64,000 nucleotides of DNA from Anaerolineaceae bacterium (lineage in GTDB: Bacteria > Chloroflexota > Anaerolineae > Anaerolineales > Villigracilaceae). The notes below the pieces were generated by a model. That model ran no database searches. It was not told the DNA's origin and was given only the letters and a program-made list of their open reading frames with translations. This document shows positions 63,120 to 64,000 of the stretch, piece after piece (position 1 is the first letter of the stretch; each line of letters opens with the position of its first letter). Location of the stretch: NCBI GenBank assembly GCA_009885945.1, contig VFJR01000101.1:1-64000 (forward strand), given 5' to 3'. Both the position numbers and the translations under genes were made by a program.

Positions 63120-64000
63120 TTACCGTACGAGCAAAGTATCCTGATAGCCATGTAGTTTAAGTTCGGCATCAATATCCATAAAGGTATCACGTACTACACC
63201 GACTACAATCAACAAGCCGGAGGATGATGCCAGAAATACACCCGTAGCGCCACTAGCAGCTCCTAAGTTCAAAGCTTTTAGTATTAAAGATAATAAGAAC
63301 GGCATAATCGCGATTACACCCAAGAAGAATGCCCCGGGAAATGTAATACGGTTCTGTACCCGGCTTAGGTATTTTTGGGTAGCGGGACCACTATGTACAC
63401 CCGGAACGGTCGCTCCGGCACGCTTTAAGTTCTCGCCATAATTTTGCTGCTCAAACATAACGGATGTGTAGAAAAAGGTGAATACTACAACCATTAAAAA
63501 GTAAATTGACCAATACACCCAGTTATCTGTATTTGACCCATCAAAAAGAGCTACTACACCTTGGAAGAATTTTGCTACGCCTGCATTTTCAGATTGAAGA
63601 AAGTAACTACCTGCAATAGCCGGAAATTGCAAAATTGCACTCGCAAAAATCAAAGGGATCATTCCAGAAAGATTGACCATCAAAGGCAAAGTGCCTTTCA
63701 CAGGCATGGACATTCGATTACCCACACGGCGACCTGGATACATCACCGGCACATATCGACGACCTTGTTGAACATAAACAATTGCAAAGACAGTGCTAAG
63801 GATTACTATCACAGTAAACAACAACATAACCCAGCGTGTTTGTTCATCTGCCAACATACTACCTAAATTGGATGGCATTTGAGAAACTATTCCAGAAAAA
63901 ATAATAAGCGAAAGGCCTTGCCCTCGAATACCATACTCTGAAATCAATTCGCCAAGCCAAATGGCAAACATTGTGCCCGCGGTCATCGCGAGCAAAATCA
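63120..64000 (-). CDS. secY: Protein translocase subunit SecY (partial, 5' end outside window)
   Basis: About 293 residues of the C-terminal part, with roughly seven membrane helices: MFAIWLGELISEYGIRGQGL, VMYPGRRVGNRM and QQNYGENLKRAGATVPGVHSG are SecY hallmarks, and the C-terminus ends VVRDTFMDIDAELKLHGYQD. The N-terminal helices continue past base 64000. It forms the protein-conducting channel with SecE/SecG and precedes adk, the classic order. Confidence 0.95.
   Translation of the reverse strand, partial: ILLAMTAGTMFAIWLGELISEYGIRGQGLSLIIFSGIVSQMPSNLGSMLADEQTRWVMLLFTVIVILSTVFAIVYVQQGRRYVPVMYPGRRVGNRMSMPVKGTLPLMVNLSGMIPLIFASAILQFPAIAGSYFLQSENAGVAKFFQGVVALFDGSNTDNWVYWSIYFLMVVVFTFFYTSVMFEQQNYGENLKRAGATVPGVHSGPATQKYLSRVQNRITFPGAFFLGVIAIMPFLLSLILKALNLGAASGATGVFLASSSGLLIVVGVVRDTFMDIDAELKLHGYQDTLLVR

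Noticed and set aside
1..64000. CRISPR array, prophage, plasmid replication origin or integrase
   Set aside because: No regularly spaced direct repeats, phage structural genes, replication initiator or recombinase was seen. The only transposase is the RAYT.

Overview
The window looks like a chromosomal segment of an Anaerolineales-type member of the Chloroflexota (inferred from gene content, not from a database match). The pointers are two large TIR-transmembrane-WD40 proteins, many short palindromic repeats of the RAYT/REP kind, a NuoEF-like fusion with a split Cys-type formate dehydrogenase, lipobox adaptor proteins without an outer-membrane partner, and the operon order secY-adk-map-rpmJ-rpsM-rpsK-rpsD-rpoA-rplQ-truA-rplM-rpsI. 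No CRISPR array, integrase or prophage was seen.

Layout. 0.2-3.3 kb: tRNA-Leu(CAG), a membrane protein, an HD-domain protein and an aldo/keto reductase. 3.5-8.4 kb: rnc and smc plus a small anchored protein. 8.5-13.4 kb: an NAD-linked formate dehydrogenase operon (NuoE-NuoF fusion with a Lys-rich tail, a separate Fe-S subunit, a molybdopterin catalytic subunit). 13.4-14.5 kb: a RAYT transposase with its REP palindromes, embedded between stranded copies of the last 29 codons of the formate dehydrogenase gene. 14.5-23.5 kb: two TIR-TM-WD40 receptors on the minus strand flanking a plus-strand orphan histidine kinase; one receptor ends in a VHL-beta-like domain, the other in a Cys-rich domain. 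23.7-32.8 kb: a YigZ protein, a two-component system, and an ABC exporter whose ATPase carries a cyclic-nucleotide-binding domain. 33-36 kb: a TPR protein, a frameshifted DUF433 gene and an AlkZ-related protein. 35.8-40 kb: a TetR-controlled operon of DUF4386, DUF4188, DUF2306, SDR and DUF2214 genes, with a consensus promoter and a palindromic operator. 40-42 kb: a LiaF-like membrane trio. 42-45.4 kb: a GH25-LysM lysozyme, a 6S RNA, an Ada-type alkylation repair protein and an EamA transporter. 45.5-49.7 kb: a giant protein resembling soluble adenylyl cyclase. 49.7-56.8 kb: a redoxin/ABC operon, a uvrB-ttuB-ttuA operon and a lipoprotein. 56.9-64 kb: the ribosomal protein/RNA polymerase operon, ending inside secY at the window edge.

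How the parts connect. The formate dehydrogenase set would feed formate electrons to NAD. The TIR-WD40 proteins are predicted to have a cytoplasmic TIR and an outside propeller, so they look like surface receptors rather than soluble defence factors. A cyclase-like protein and a cNMP-binding ABC ATPase in one window suggest, without proving, a cyclic-nucleotide link. Several mobile or palindromic repeat families (GACCCTAAAGG, CCGAGATTT, TTGCGAG-ended MITE-like units) have shaped the intergenic space and in one case the coding sequence of the transposase itself.
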